Both the position numbers and the translations under genes were made by a program. From Saprospiraceae bacterium (lineage in GTDB: Bacteria; Bacteroidota; Bacteroidia; Chitinophagales; Saprospiraceae), in NCBI GenBank assembly GCA_013214355.1, contig JABSSL010000009.1, positions 62,001-126,000 on the forward strand: a DNA stretch of 64,000 bases, in the 5' to 3' direction. This document shows, piece after piece, positions 26,672 to 35,216 of this stretch (within the stretch, counting starts at the first letter, position 1; every line of letters starts with the position of its first letter). Under the pieces are notes generated by a model. It had not been told where the DNA came from. It did not search any database and saw only the letters and a list, made by a program, of their open reading frames with translations.

Positions 26672-26734
26672 GTTGAAAGTTTAAGGGAGGGCGATAAAAG
26701 ATGGTTTGGTACATAATCCCCTTAAACTTTCAAC
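26672..26734. terminator. 16-bp perfect inverted repeat between convergent genes
   Basis: GTTGAAAGTTTAAGGG (26672-26687) and CCCTTAAACTTTCAAC (26719-26734) match perfectly across 31 bases, just past the foldback element. The position suggests a two-way terminator; it might also be a separate small repeat element. Confidence 0.5.
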
Positions 26735-26761
26735 CTTATTCTTTAAACCCTAATGGCTCTG

Positions 26762-27514
26762 CTATTTATTAAGCCAAGCTTTAAAGCTTCTTGTATTGGC
26801 TGAACTCACTACAATATCACGACTGGCGGAAGGCTTCAGGTCCACTTTAACCCTACTCTTTGACATGGACGTGATTTTTTCAATCGACTCAAAATGAGCG
26901 ATAAAACTGCGGTTGAGTCTAAAGAAGATACTGGGATCCAACAGCTCCTCTAGATCGGCTAATTTGTAATCAATGATATATTTAGTCCCGTCTTTGCGAT
27001 TTAGGTAGACATAACGATCCTCTCCTTCAAAATAGGCGATATCTTCAATTTTGACACTGAGAATCTTGTCCCGTCTAGAAACTACAAAGCGCTGTTGATA
27101 CACTTTGTCTTTCTCATTGATGATCTCTCGGATCTTTTCTACGTTCAACTCCTGCTGGGGAGCCTGTGTGCTTCGGTATTTATCTAGACTTTGGGAAAGT
27201 TCTTCCTTTTCGATAGGCTTGAGCAGATAGTCTACGCTGTTGACTTTGAAAGCTTTCAGGGCATATTGGTCGTAAGCCGTAGTAAAGATAATTGGGGTCG
27301 TCACCTTAATTTTGTCAAAAATCTTAAAGCTCAAGTCATCCGCAAGGTGAATATCGAGGAAGATCAGGTCCGTTTCATTGTTTGTCAGCCAGTCCACTGT
27401 TTTACTGACCGTATCCATTTTCGCCTGAATATCCAGTTCTGGGTCCAGTTCTAAGAGCAACTTTTCTAGATTGTCTCTGGCGTGTTTTTCGTCTTCTACA
27501 ATAATGGCTCTCAT
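26762..27514 (-). CDS. LytTR family response regulator
   Basis: 250 residues. Residues 1-120 are a receiver domain with the acidic pair EDE near the start, phospho-acceptor Asp54 (IFLDIHLADD), Thr79 in FTTAYD and Lys99 (YLLKPIEK). A LytTR DNA-binding domain occupies about residues 145-250 (DKILSVKIEDIAYFEGEDRYVYL, FFRLNRSFIAHFESI). LytTR regulators act downstream of LytS-type kinases; such a kinase is encoded 219 bases upstream on the same strand, making the pair a likely two-component system. No membrane sensor is adjacent. Confidence 0.93.
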   Translation of the reverse strand: MRAIIVEDEKHARDNLEKLLLELDPELDIQAKMDTVSKTVDWLTNNETDLIFLDIHLADDLSFKIFDKIKVTTPIIFTTAYDQYALKAFKVNSVDYLLKPIEKEELSQSLDKYRSTQAPQQELNVEKIREIINEKDKVYQQRFVVSRRDKILSVKIEDIAYFEGEDRYVYLNRKDGTKYIIDYKLADLEELLDPSIFFRLNRSFIAHFESIEKITSMSKSRVKVDLKPSASRDIVVSSANTRSFKAWLNK

Positions 27515-27733
27515 AATAGGGTAAGGTTTGGGTATTTAGGGAATGGTGAGAACTCAGCGTAATCACCACTTAGGTATTGATACTTCAAAACTATCTGCAA
27601 GTACTTGAAATGTACAACTTTTGGGAGTGAATTGGGTAATTGCTGCAGTAAAATGGTAAAGTAGTCTAAGTGAATAGTGATTTTGCGAAAGGACGGAATT
27701 CCAAGTAAGCCCTTCTTTAATGTAGAAGTGAGC

Positions 27734-28747
27734 TTACTCTTCTTCCACCAACAAGGGCAAGCGGGTGATGTATTGCTCCCCTTCCTCTCCGCTAAAAATC
27801 TGTTGTTTGGCAATCATTTCATAGCGGGCGCGAAGGTTGGCTAGCCCAATACCTGTCGAGTCTTCTACGGAACCTCGCAGCTGCAAATTATTGACGACTT
27901 GCAGCGTGTCTTCTTCCGTGAAAATATTGATCGTAAGCGGCTGATCTTCGGAAACGATATTGTGTTTAATGGCATTTTCTACCAGCAGTTGCAAAGCAAA
28001 AGGGGGGAGGCAACTTTCTTGATGTCTGGGTTCAATGTCATAATTGACAATTAGACTCTCATCAAAGCGCATCTTTTGGAGAAAAAGAAAGGAATCCACG
28101 AATTCTAGTTCCTGGGAAAGCGGAATGATCAATTGATCTCTTAATTCCAAGACTTTGCGGTACAGTTTAGCAAATCGAGTGGTAAATGCTACCGCCTTAT
28201 CAGGTGCTGAGGGGATGAGGGCGGCCAGAATGTTCATGCTATTGAACAAGAAGTGAGGATTAATTTGATTTTTTAGGATAGAAAACTGGGAAAGAATATT
28301 CTCCTTTTCCATCCTTTCGTTTTGGAGCTGTAAGCTTGTCTTTTCCTCCTCTAATTTCTTGTTCTGCTTTTTCAACATGTACGTCTCTAGCGCATTCTCC
28401 ATGATGATTTTCAGCTCATCTACATCCCAAGGTTTAGTGATATAGTGATAGATCTTGCCCTTGTTAATTGCATCGATGATCGCTTGTACATCACTGTATC
28501 CGGTTAATACCATGCGGATGATATCGGGAAACCGAACTCTTACCTGTTCCAAAAGTTCAACCCCGGTCATCTTGGGCATACGTTGATCGCTGATGATCAA
28601 ATCGATATTTTGCTGATCTAATTTCGCAAGGGCATCCTGTCCACTTTGCGCCAGATGCACCTGGAAGTGCCGGCGAAACACTGCCTTGAAGGCAATGAGG
28701 TTATCTTCTTCGTCATCTACGTACAGGATGTGAAAAGGAGACGCCAT
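27734..28747 (-). CDS. Hybrid receiver-histidine kinase (LytS/YesM-type His_kinase, soluble)
   Basis: 337 residues. Residues 5-120 form a receiver domain (DDEEDN, Asp54 in IISDQRMPKMTG, KPWDVDEL). A coiled coil follows (about 123-155), then a His_kinase domain with the phospho-accepting His165 in NPHFLFNS, and a HATPase segment (LQLLVENAIKHN and GIGLANLRARYE). There is no membrane segment and no sensory domain other than the receiver, so the kinase is probably switched by phosphorylation from another kinase, making it a middle step in a relay that ends in the LytTR regulator encoded downstream. Confidence 0.92.
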   Translation of the reverse strand: MASPFHILYVDDEEDNLIAFKAVFRRHFQVHLAQSGQDALAKLDQQNIDLIISDQRMPKMTGVELLEQVRVRFPDIIRMVLTGYSDVQAIIDAINKGKIYHYITKPWDVDELKIIMENALETYMLKKQNKKLEEEKTSLQLQNERMEKENILSQFSILKNQINPHFLFNSMNILAALIPSAPDKAVAFTTRFAKLYRKVLELRDQLIIPLSQELEFVDSFLFLQKMRFDESLIVNYDIEPRHQESCLPPFALQLLVENAIKHNIVSEDQPLTINIFTEEDTLQVVNNLQLRGSVEDSTGIGLANLRARYEMIAKQQIFSGEEGEQYITRLPLLVEEE

Positions 28748-29080
28748 GTTTCAGTTCAATTATATAGGTGAAAGATGAGCTAACTATCACTCCGCTAGCG
28801 GATACTATTGGACAGGTAGATCAGGCGAGAAAGTTTCGAACAAAAATAAGAAAAGAGCTGGAAAATGCCAGCTTAGAAGGGAATACCGGATGGACGAGTC
28901 AACTTTTTTCTTCATCATTCCTTTTTATACAAGATAGCATTTCATTTTCTTTGCGGTGAAAATCTAGCGTGAGACGACTAAGTCTCTACATATCTACATA
29001 TCATGAACTGATTAAAGCCTTTACAGGATAAGCTTTATGAATAGGGGTAACATCAGTTCCAAAACCGAAAAATTAGTTAA

Positions 29081-29956
29081 ATGAACACTAGATCAATTTT
29101 GGCATTATTATTTCTCTTTTGCTCCGGGAGTCTACTTACAGCCCAGATGGACTTACCTAGAAAGAGCCCTAGAGCAAGCGTATCCTACACGATCGCTTAT
29201 ACAACGGTCAATATCACTTATTCTAGTCCAGCTGTAAAGGGGCGAGAAATATGGGGAGAGTTGGAACCCTACAATCAATTGTGGAGAGCAGGGGCCAATG
29301 AGGCTACGACTATTGAGTTTTCTACTCCCGTCAAAGTCGAAGGAAAATCTTTGCCGCAAGGGAAATATGCTTTCTTCTTAATCCCGAAAGAGGAGGGGAA
29401 ATGGATGGCCATTTTCAACAAAGATAACGAACAGTGGGGCGCTTACTCCTATGATAAAGAGCAAGATGCTTTGCGTGTTGAAGTGGGTATGCAAGAGTCT
29501 AAAGTGAACGAGGAGCGACTCAACTATACGGTGGTTGAACAAGAAATTGATCAAGGGTACATCCGTTTGGGATGGGGACACACCAGAGTGTATATCCGTT
29601 TCCAGTCAGATTTGCTGAACCAGTTGGAAACGCAATTGAATTCTGCTCTGCTACAAACTTCTGAAGAGGACCGCTGGAAGACTTACGCTCAGGCTGCGGA
29701 TCTTTTATCAGAAAGTAGTAAATACGGAAAGCAGGCTTTGGCTTACGCCGAGGAATCTACCAACCTATTTAGCCACTCCAGCAATTGGTGGATTAAGGCC
29801 CGAATCCAAGCTTCTATGGAAGATTACCAAGCAGCTATCGAAAGTGCCAAGAAAGCTGCGGAAGCCGGGAAAGCCGATGAAAAAGATCGCTTCTATCGCA
29901 ATTCCAAATCTAGAATTGAACGCATGGTTGCCGATTGGGAATCTAAAACCCGGTAA
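29081..29956 (+). CDS. DUF2911 domain protein with C-terminal TPR-like helices
   Basis: 291 residues with a signal peptide ending LLTAQ. The mature protein opens with the DUF2911 pattern (PRKSPRASVSYTIAYTTVNI, YSSPAVKGREIWGELEPYNQLWRAGANEATTIEF read in pieces), including the conserved RAGANEATT and LPQGKYAFFLIP motifs. The last 100 residues are helical (WWIKARIQASMEDYQAAIESAKKAAE) and TPR-like. DUF2911 proteins are common secreted or periplasmic proteins of Bacteroidetes without a known function. The gene stands alone and converges on the operon at 30073-35216. Confidence 0.85.
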   Translation: MNTRSILALLFLFCSGSLLTAQMDLPRKSPRASVSYTIAYTTVNITYSSPAVKGREIWGELEPYNQLWRAGANEATTIEFSTPVKVEGKSLPQGKYAFFLIPKEEGKWMAIFNKDNEQWGAYSYDKEQDALRVEVGMQESKVNEERLNYTVVEQEIDQGYIRLGWGHTRVYIRFQSDLLNQLETQLNSALLQTSEEDRWKTYAQAADLLSESSKYGKQALAYAEESTNLFSHSSNWWIKARIQASMEDYQAAIESAKKAAEAGKADEKDRFYRNSKSRIERMVADWESKTR

Positions 29957-29997
29957 TGCCAAGCTAGATCATATAGGCCTTTAATCAGGCTTAAAAG

Positions 29998-30036
29998 AGA
30001 AGAGGAGCGGTGTCGTCAGTTCGGCACCGCTCTTCT
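29998..30036. terminator. Bidirectional terminator hairpin
   Basis: A GC-rich stem, GCGGTGTCG facing CGGCACCGC and extended by AGAAGA/TCTTCT, lies between the converging genes ending at 29956 and 30073. Confidence 0.75.
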
Positions 30037-30072
30037 AGTATCTAACCCTTTATAAATTGATCATCAATCTGT

Positions 30073-31203
30073 TTAATTCAGGCGCTTGAAGAGGGAGTCT
30101 GCTAAATCATTAAGATAATCCCAAGCCTTCCATGGAGAAAGGCCAATGAAAGTAGCGACCAAGATGGAAATGTAGATATTGGTCAGATCTAGATTCAACT
30201 CCGCCTCTCCAAAGGCAATGTTGATCTTTATGAAGGACAAGACGATGGAAAGCAATAAGGCTAAAATCGGAACGGTAAAGATCAGCCCTAGGCTGTGGTA
30301 GATTCCTGATTTGATGAATCGTTTTCGGAAAAGGTAGTAGCCGGTGTTGACGATAAGTCGTAACAGTGTAGCCAATAAGGCCCAAAGTAGGATCTCGAGC
30401 ATTCGCATGGGATAAATATCCCAAAAGAAGTTATTGGGTTTTTGACTGCTTTCTTCCCGTATCTCCTTTAAGAGTAGCTTCAACTCTGCTTCCTTGCCTC
30501 GCTCCGCTGCCCGTTGTGCTTCGTCGATGAGGAAGACATAAGCCTTGCCGAAATCGGAGGAATCCAGCTTTTCATTCGCTAGGGTGTTCATAGCAATGAT
30601 GCGCATGGTATCCAAGGTATTCATTACAAAACGATTGGCAGGGGTGGCTGTAGCGGTAAAGGTGATGGAATCAGGAGAAGTACCGCTTGAATCCTGAACA
30701 ACTGATACCTCAACATTTGACCCTAAGACATTGTCCTCTCCTTCCAGCTCTTGATACTCTTCTAACATTTCCACCAGCTTAGCCACCTGTGCATCTAAGG
30801 GTACTGGATATTGAATGTGCCAATAGGAATAATAGCCACTGACGACCAATAACAAAATGACCAAGGTTGCTCCAAATCCGATTCCTGCGGATTGGGAAAA
30901 TTGATCCTTACTCAGCATTGGGATGTTCTGGAAGTTTTTACCTACTTCCATTGGAACCGAGACGGTGGGTTCGTCTCCCTCCATTATTGCATCATCATGA
31001 TACACTGCCAGTGTATAATCCCCCTCAGGAAACTTTTTTTCGTCGGAAAGGTCCAATTCAAATTCCCCGTTTCGGTCCGTATCTATGAAGGTAGTCTCGC
31101 CACTCACTCCTTTGATAGGTTCAAATTTGATGGTCGCATCTACGTATCGAGCATTGCTCGTTTTATCATATACTTTTCCACGTAGGATTCTAGTGTTAGC
31201 CAT
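30073..31203 (-). CDS. Four-helix membrane protein with N-terminal carboxypeptidase-regulatory-like domain; third gene of the HNH-ATPase operon
   Basis: 376 residues, no signal peptide. Residues 1-95 look like a small beta-sandwich of the carboxypeptidase-regulatory type (RGKVYDKTSNARYVDATI, DRNGEFELDL, PEGDYTLAVYHD). A transmembrane helix follows at about 107-128, then a 135-residue helical and acidic loop (135-260), and three more helices at about 266-291, 303-326 and 341-357. I do not recognise a named family for the whole protein. It lies 74 bases after the HNH gene on the same strand, with no terminator seen between, so it is probably co-expressed. A role as membrane anchor, sensor or membrane-acting effector of the nuclease system is inference. 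Confidence 0.72.
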   Translation of the reverse strand: MANTRILRGKVYDKTSNARYVDATIKFEPIKGVSGETTFIDTDRNGEFELDLSDEKKFPEGDYTLAVYHDDAIMEGDEPTVSVPMEVGKNFQNIPMLSKDQFSQSAGIGFGATLVILLLVVSGYYSYWHIQYPVPLDAQVAKLVEMLEEYQELEGEDNVLGSNVEVSVVQDSSGTSPDSITFTATATPANRFVMNTLDTMRIIAMNTLANEKLDSSDFGKAYVFLIDEAQRAAERGKEAELKLLLKEIREESSQKPNNFFWDIYPMRMLEILLWALLATLLRLIVNTGYYLFRKRFIKSGIYHSLGLIFTVPILALLLSIVLSFIKINIAFGEAELNLDLTNIYISILVATFIGLSPWKAWDYLNDLADSLFKRLN

Positions 31204-31277
31204 GAGGTGGTAGTTTAGCTTTTAGTTGGTGTATCAAGACGGAGGTTTTTAGGACGATGATTAGGGAAATAGTAGTT

Positions 31278-32726
31278 CTAAGTGGGGGATTCGTCCTCTC
31301 TAGCCAAGGCAGCTTTCAAAGCGGAGGGTTTCACTTTATCTAAGATTTGAAGCAAGTGCTCATCTTTCATTAAGCCTTTGTCCAACATTTCTTTCATTGG
31401 AGCCCATTCTTTGATATCGTGCTGGATAAGATCCCGTTTCATGGCGAGATAAGGTTGGTCCGCCTGTAATTTTTCTAAGATTAGGCTGATGGCCGTCTCA
31501 ATATCTTGCATGGATTTCTGTTGATTCTCTTCTGCGTCAGTGATTAGCTCATGAGTCAGTTTCTTAAGTCGCTTTTGAACGCTAGGATTAGCTACATGGC
31601 CCAGTTCCTGCTGGAGGACCTTTAATTCTCCTTCCATCTTTCTCATTCTTAGAAATCCTTTGATACTTACGATTAATGCAAAGAAGTCATTTTGGAGATT
31701 AAGCGCTTCACGTGTTCTGGCCCATACCAGTCCAGCTCGGTTAAGGCCATAGACATTAATGGATTTTTGCCCTTTTTGACTATCATTTAAGGCAACAGCG
31801 AATACGCCTTGCACTCGCCCTTCCTCATCATAGCGCATCTCAAACTTCAAATGTTCCGCCGGGTCATCTACACAGGGATTAAGTAGTAATCGACTTTTCT
31901 CCTCCTGCCGTACTTTGGCGATCATATCATCCCAGGTGTCATGATCTCTAACGCGATCTGTTTCATCAGCTAAGGGAAAAATTGTAGCCTTTCCACTGGC
32001 TGTTTCTCCGTCGCCATCAATGTCGTCTTGGTTGCGGCGGCGATTACAGTCAATACAGGAAAGCAATAGATTATCCCAGTCTGCGGCCAGCCAATAGTAA
32101 CCAGGCTTGAGTTCCAATACCTTTTCCTTACCGGTCTTTTCATCAATTTTGACGGCAGATTTTGGGCGAAAATGCTCTATGTCGGCGGGAGAGACGTGCA
32201 CGAAGCTGCTCTCGCAGTAAGCGCACTTCAAGAAGAAGTTTCTTTGTAGTTCGCTAACGAGTGTGTCATTCTTGTAGAAGGAAAATTTCCCGTAAGCCTT
32301 TAATTTTAAACCTAACCCTTCCACTTGGATTTCTGCTCTTCTTAAGAGATCTAGATTTGCATTTTGCTTTTTTAGCTTTCTAGCTAGTTTCTTGATATTG
32401 GACTGTACCTGCTTTAGTTGTGGATAAAGGGTGGCATACTCTTGGATGTGTCCAGCAGCTTGATCTCCTTTCTGGGTAGTATTGATGCGATCAATGGCCA
32501 CATCAATCGCTTGCTGGGTATCAGTGTCTTTAGAATCGAAGTGGAATTTCAGGTCCTCTACTAGTAAAGTTAGTTCATCTGCCTCGATTTTATCGCGAAT
32601 CGCTTGATTACACCGCTTAATCTCACCAATATAATGGGCGATAGCTGCATCTGCTTCGGCCTGCGCTTTTTTCAGTAGATCTGTATCTAAGACATCCTCC
32701 TTTTTAGGCTTTGGAATCTGGATCAT
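31278..32726 (-). CDS. HNH endonuclease with N-terminal coiled coil (PtuB-like)
   Basis: 482 residues. Residues 1-150 are helical and charged, probably a coiled coil. The HNH domain has zinc-site cysteines CAYC (168, 171) and CIDC (224, 227), catalytic His185 in DIEHFRPK and Asn219 in DWDNL, and then LLLNPCVDDPAEHLKF and LNRAGLVWAR, as in the PtuB-type HNH family found in Septu systems and some retrons. The C-terminal third is helical. It starts 12 bases after the ATPase-HNH gene, so the two are in one operon. The same motif series occurs in the N-terminus of that neighbour, showing that the two HNH domains are paralogous. Expected role: nicking or cutting nucleic acid under control of the ATPase. 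Confidence 0.85.
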   Translation of the reverse strand: MIQIPKPKKEDVLDTDLLKKAQAEADAAIAHYIGEIKRCNQAIRDKIEADELTLLVEDLKFHFDSKDTDTQQAIDVAIDRINTTQKGDQAAGHIQEYATLYPQLKQVQSNIKKLARKLKKQNANLDLLRRAEIQVEGLGLKLKAYGKFSFYKNDTLVSELQRNFFLKCAYCESSFVHVSPADIEHFRPKSAVKIDEKTGKEKVLELKPGYYWLAADWDNLLLSCIDCNRRRNQDDIDGDGETASGKATIFPLADETDRVRDHDTWDDMIAKVRQEEKSRLLLNPCVDDPAEHLKFEMRYDEEGRVQGVFAVALNDSQKGQKSINVYGLNRAGLVWARTREALNLQNDFFALIVSIKGFLRMRKMEGELKVLQQELGHVANPSVQKRLKKLTHELITDAEENQQKSMQDIETAISLILEKLQADQPYLAMKRDLIQHDIKEWAPMKEMLDKGLMKDEHLLQILDKVKPSALKAALAREDESPT

Positions 32727-32738
32727 GGCACGCTATTT

Positions 32739-35216
32739 TTATTGATCTGGAGAGGAGGATAATACCCTATCCCAGGTATCTAAAATCTTCTTTCGGTCGG
32801 TATCTTCTATCTGCTCAAAAATATCTTTCTTAGATTTCGCCAATGCCACCTTATCCTCGATCAATTTGTACTCGACTTCTTCTGTAATGGTATTGCCTAA
32901 CTTAAGGTTGGCTCCTTCTAATTCATCCTTGAGTTGCCGAAGTTTTTTATCTCGCTCATCCTTTTCTGCTTGATCTCCCAATTCTGCGATAGCTAGAAGC
33001 TTATAGTATTCATCATACTTCTTTTCTACCTCTGGATCCATAATGGAATTAAGGCCAAAAAAAGTGGATGTAAGCAATTCTTGGATACTCAACTGTTGTA
33101 CGGAGGGAAGCCCCTCGGTTTGGATCGTAATTTTATTTTTTTGGTCCTTATCCCGTTGAAGAATGGCCACTTCACCCTTCTTTAAACCTCTCAAACAGAG
33201 CGGTTCGTGAGTAGTAATAATGAAACTCATCTTAGGAAAGGTTCGCTTCAGCGTTTTGACGATACGCATCTTCCAACGAGGATGTAAGTGTACACCGATT
33301 TCATCGATCATGACGATACCTGCGACATCTAGGAGTGAATAAGTGGCATCGCTAGCCTCATTGGTGGAGAGGTTCTTAAGGAGTTCGGCGGCTCCCATCA
33401 TGATGTCCAGTGTGATGGCTAGTACCGTTTGATATCCACTGCTCAAGTATTTGAAAGGGGTTTTCTTTTTGTCTACTTGCCCTGCTACATCTTCTTCTAA
33501 GATCAATTGTTTAGTCAGTGGATCTCTCTTTATTTCTTGGTCATCCTCTAGTTGTAGCAGATTGCTAAGTCCCTCCTTTAAGGGGATAAATATTTCTTCT
33601 GGCACTTGTTCCTCATCTCCTAGCCATTCAAAGCCATTTCCGAGTTTAGCGTTTGGATTAAATAAATTGCTAGTGCGGATAAAGCTGTGTTCATCTTGAC
33701 CTAGAATTTCTTCTTCGCTAGGTAGGCGAGTAGCTCCGTAAGCCATCATTAAGACTTGTGGCGTTTCTTCACTTAGGAAAAAGCTGCCTTTTTTCTCCCC
33801 TCTAGTAATTTCTAAGACAATAGGCTCTTCTCTATTCAGTAGGTATACTTCGACTTTGGCTTTGGCTTGGCCAAAACGAATAAAATCATTGAGATTCAAC
33901 TCCATGGATTCCAGTTTGCTTTTGCCCATCAAGGTCATTGCAATGGCCTGAGAAATAGAGCTTTTGCCTACTCCATTTTCACCGAGAAGTGCCAGCCAAG
34001 GTCGGCTGGTGTCCGTCTTAAGCTGTCGAGTATTGAGTTGACTACTAGTGTCTGGGAAATCCACTGGTAAATGCTCAAAGGCCTTGAAATTGGTCAGTAC
34101 TACCTTTTCTATCCAGAGGGATTTTGTAAAGTAAGCAGCCAAGTTTTCCCGCTTTTCTAAGTTGTAGGTATTCTTAGATTTTTCTACCTCCTCTTGCTCC
34201 TTTTCTATAGTAGTGACTTGATCAAAGGTGTAGGAATTACTGGGAGCGGCTTCGGATTCGAAATAAGCAGGTAGGTCGCCATCATAGATGGCCCTACAGT
34301 GTGCTAGTGCGTTTGAGTCCTGCGAAGAATTCAACCACCACTCATCTAGGATGGAGGCCACAAAAGGGTGACTGGGACTCAGCAATTTGCGGGTGGGCTC
34401 CTGTCCTTGAGCCATTGCTTCAATTTCCTCTGCCCGGGCTTTACTAACGAGCTTCCGGATGGCTACGAGTCTGGGGCGGTTTAATTTGAAGACGTCAATC
34501 GTCTGTTGTCCCATTTCATCCGTTCCTAAGGCTCTTCCATCTCGGAAGAGAATATGTCTTGTTTGAAAATCAGTGTGCTGACAAGGATCGAGTAATAAAG
34601 CTTCTTCTTTATCCAGGCCTTCACGAAGATTGTGCAGGCCCATCTCCTCGTGGAAAGAAGCCCTATTCAAGGCAGCAATTGGAAACTTGTTTTCCTTGGC
34701 GGTCAAACAGGAGCGGCAAATCAAGAAGAGATTGTTCCAATCCCAACCTAGCCACCAATAGTGGGCTGGACTGACCGTACCGTTGGCATTCATGGCCCTC
34801 AACTCCGGTCTAAAAAAACCGATGTCATAGGCTTCAAATCCTTCCTTAGTTTGCTCACCATAATAGCTGTTGAAGCCGCGCGTCATGCCTTTTACGAATT
34901 TCTCTTCTTTGGGCTTTCTATTGATGAGATCTTCCAAGTCACTCCTTTGCTTGGATATATCGTCTGTAAAGTGGTCGGTATTAGTACCCACTACGAGGCT
35001 TTCGCAGAAAGGACATTTGTTGTTAAAAACTTGGACCAATTCCTTTTCCATCCCCTCGTCCATGGGGAGGGTGAATTGATCTTGATCGAACCGACCTGTA
35101 CGGATTTCATACTGGTTTTGCTCGTGCAGCATGAATTCCTTCTGTTGCTGAAATACCTCCTGGACTTTAGGGCTTTTGAACCAATCGGGTTGAGCGGAGC
35201 GTTGGATGAAGATCAT
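32739..35216 (-). CDS. HNH-like domain fused to an ABC/AAA-type ATPase (PtuA-like); first gene of a candidate defence operon
   Basis: 825 residues. Residues 60-260 are an HNH-like module: CPFC (68, 71), DHF (His82), WDWNNL (159-163), CRSC (167, 170), LLLDPCQHTDF (208-217) and KLNRPRLV (244-251). Residues 370-690 are an SMC/OLD-like ATPase: Walker A LGENGVGKSS (Lys418), ABC signature LSSGYQT (591-597), Walker B GIVMIDEIG (Asp638, Glu639) and switch His670 in IITTH. A helical tail follows (about 720-825). PtuA of Septu is such an ATPase but is normally separate from its HNH partner PtuB; here one HNH is fused and another follows as its own gene. The motif DIGFFRPE (131-138) parallels the catalytic DIEHFRPK of the partner with His replaced by Phe, so the fused nuclease may be degenerate; His82 could still serve. 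Confidence 0.85.
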   Translation of the reverse strand: MIFIQRSAQPDWFKSPKVQEVFQQQKEFMLHEQNQYEIRTGRFDQDQFTLPMDEGMEKELVQVFNNKCPFCESLVVGTNTDHFTDDISKQRSDLEDLINRKPKEEKFVKGMTRGFNSYYGEQTKEGFEAYDIGFFRPELRAMNANGTVSPAHYWWLGWDWNNLFLICRSCLTAKENKFPIAALNRASFHEEMGLHNLREGLDKEEALLLDPCQHTDFQTRHILFRDGRALGTDEMGQQTIDVFKLNRPRLVAIRKLVSKARAEEIEAMAQGQEPTRKLLSPSHPFVASILDEWWLNSSQDSNALAHCRAIYDGDLPAYFESEAAPSNSYTFDQVTTIEKEQEEVEKSKNTYNLEKRENLAAYFTKSLWIEKVVLTNFKAFEHLPVDFPDTSSQLNTRQLKTDTSRPWLALLGENGVGKSSISQAIAMTLMGKSKLESMELNLNDFIRFGQAKAKVEVYLLNREEPIVLEITRGEKKGSFFLSEETPQVLMMAYGATRLPSEEEILGQDEHSFIRTSNLFNPNAKLGNGFEWLGDEEQVPEEIFIPLKEGLSNLLQLEDDQEIKRDPLTKQLILEEDVAGQVDKKKTPFKYLSSGYQTVLAITLDIMMGAAELLKNLSTNEASDATYSLLDVAGIVMIDEIGVHLHPRWKMRIVKTLKRTFPKMSFIITTHEPLCLRGLKKGEVAILQRDKDQKNKITIQTEGLPSVQQLSIQELLTSTFFGLNSIMDPEVEKKYDEYYKLLAIAELGDQAEKDERDKKLRQLKDELEGANLKLGNTITEEVEYKLIEDKVALAKSKKDIFEQIEDTDRKKILDTWDRVLSSSPDQ

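Noticed and set aside
27511-27813. 100-codon minus-strand frame between kinase and regulator
   Set aside because: Overlaps the kinase C-terminus in another frame and the spacer; no pattern recognised.
28768-28959. 63-codon plus-strand frame between the kinase and the DUF2911 gene
   Set aside because: GTG start, no recognisable motif, and located where the kinase promoter should be.
30073-35216. Interpretation as a retron or restriction-modification locus
   Set aside because: No reverse transcriptase, methyltransferase or structured non-coding RNA gene was found in or beside the operon.
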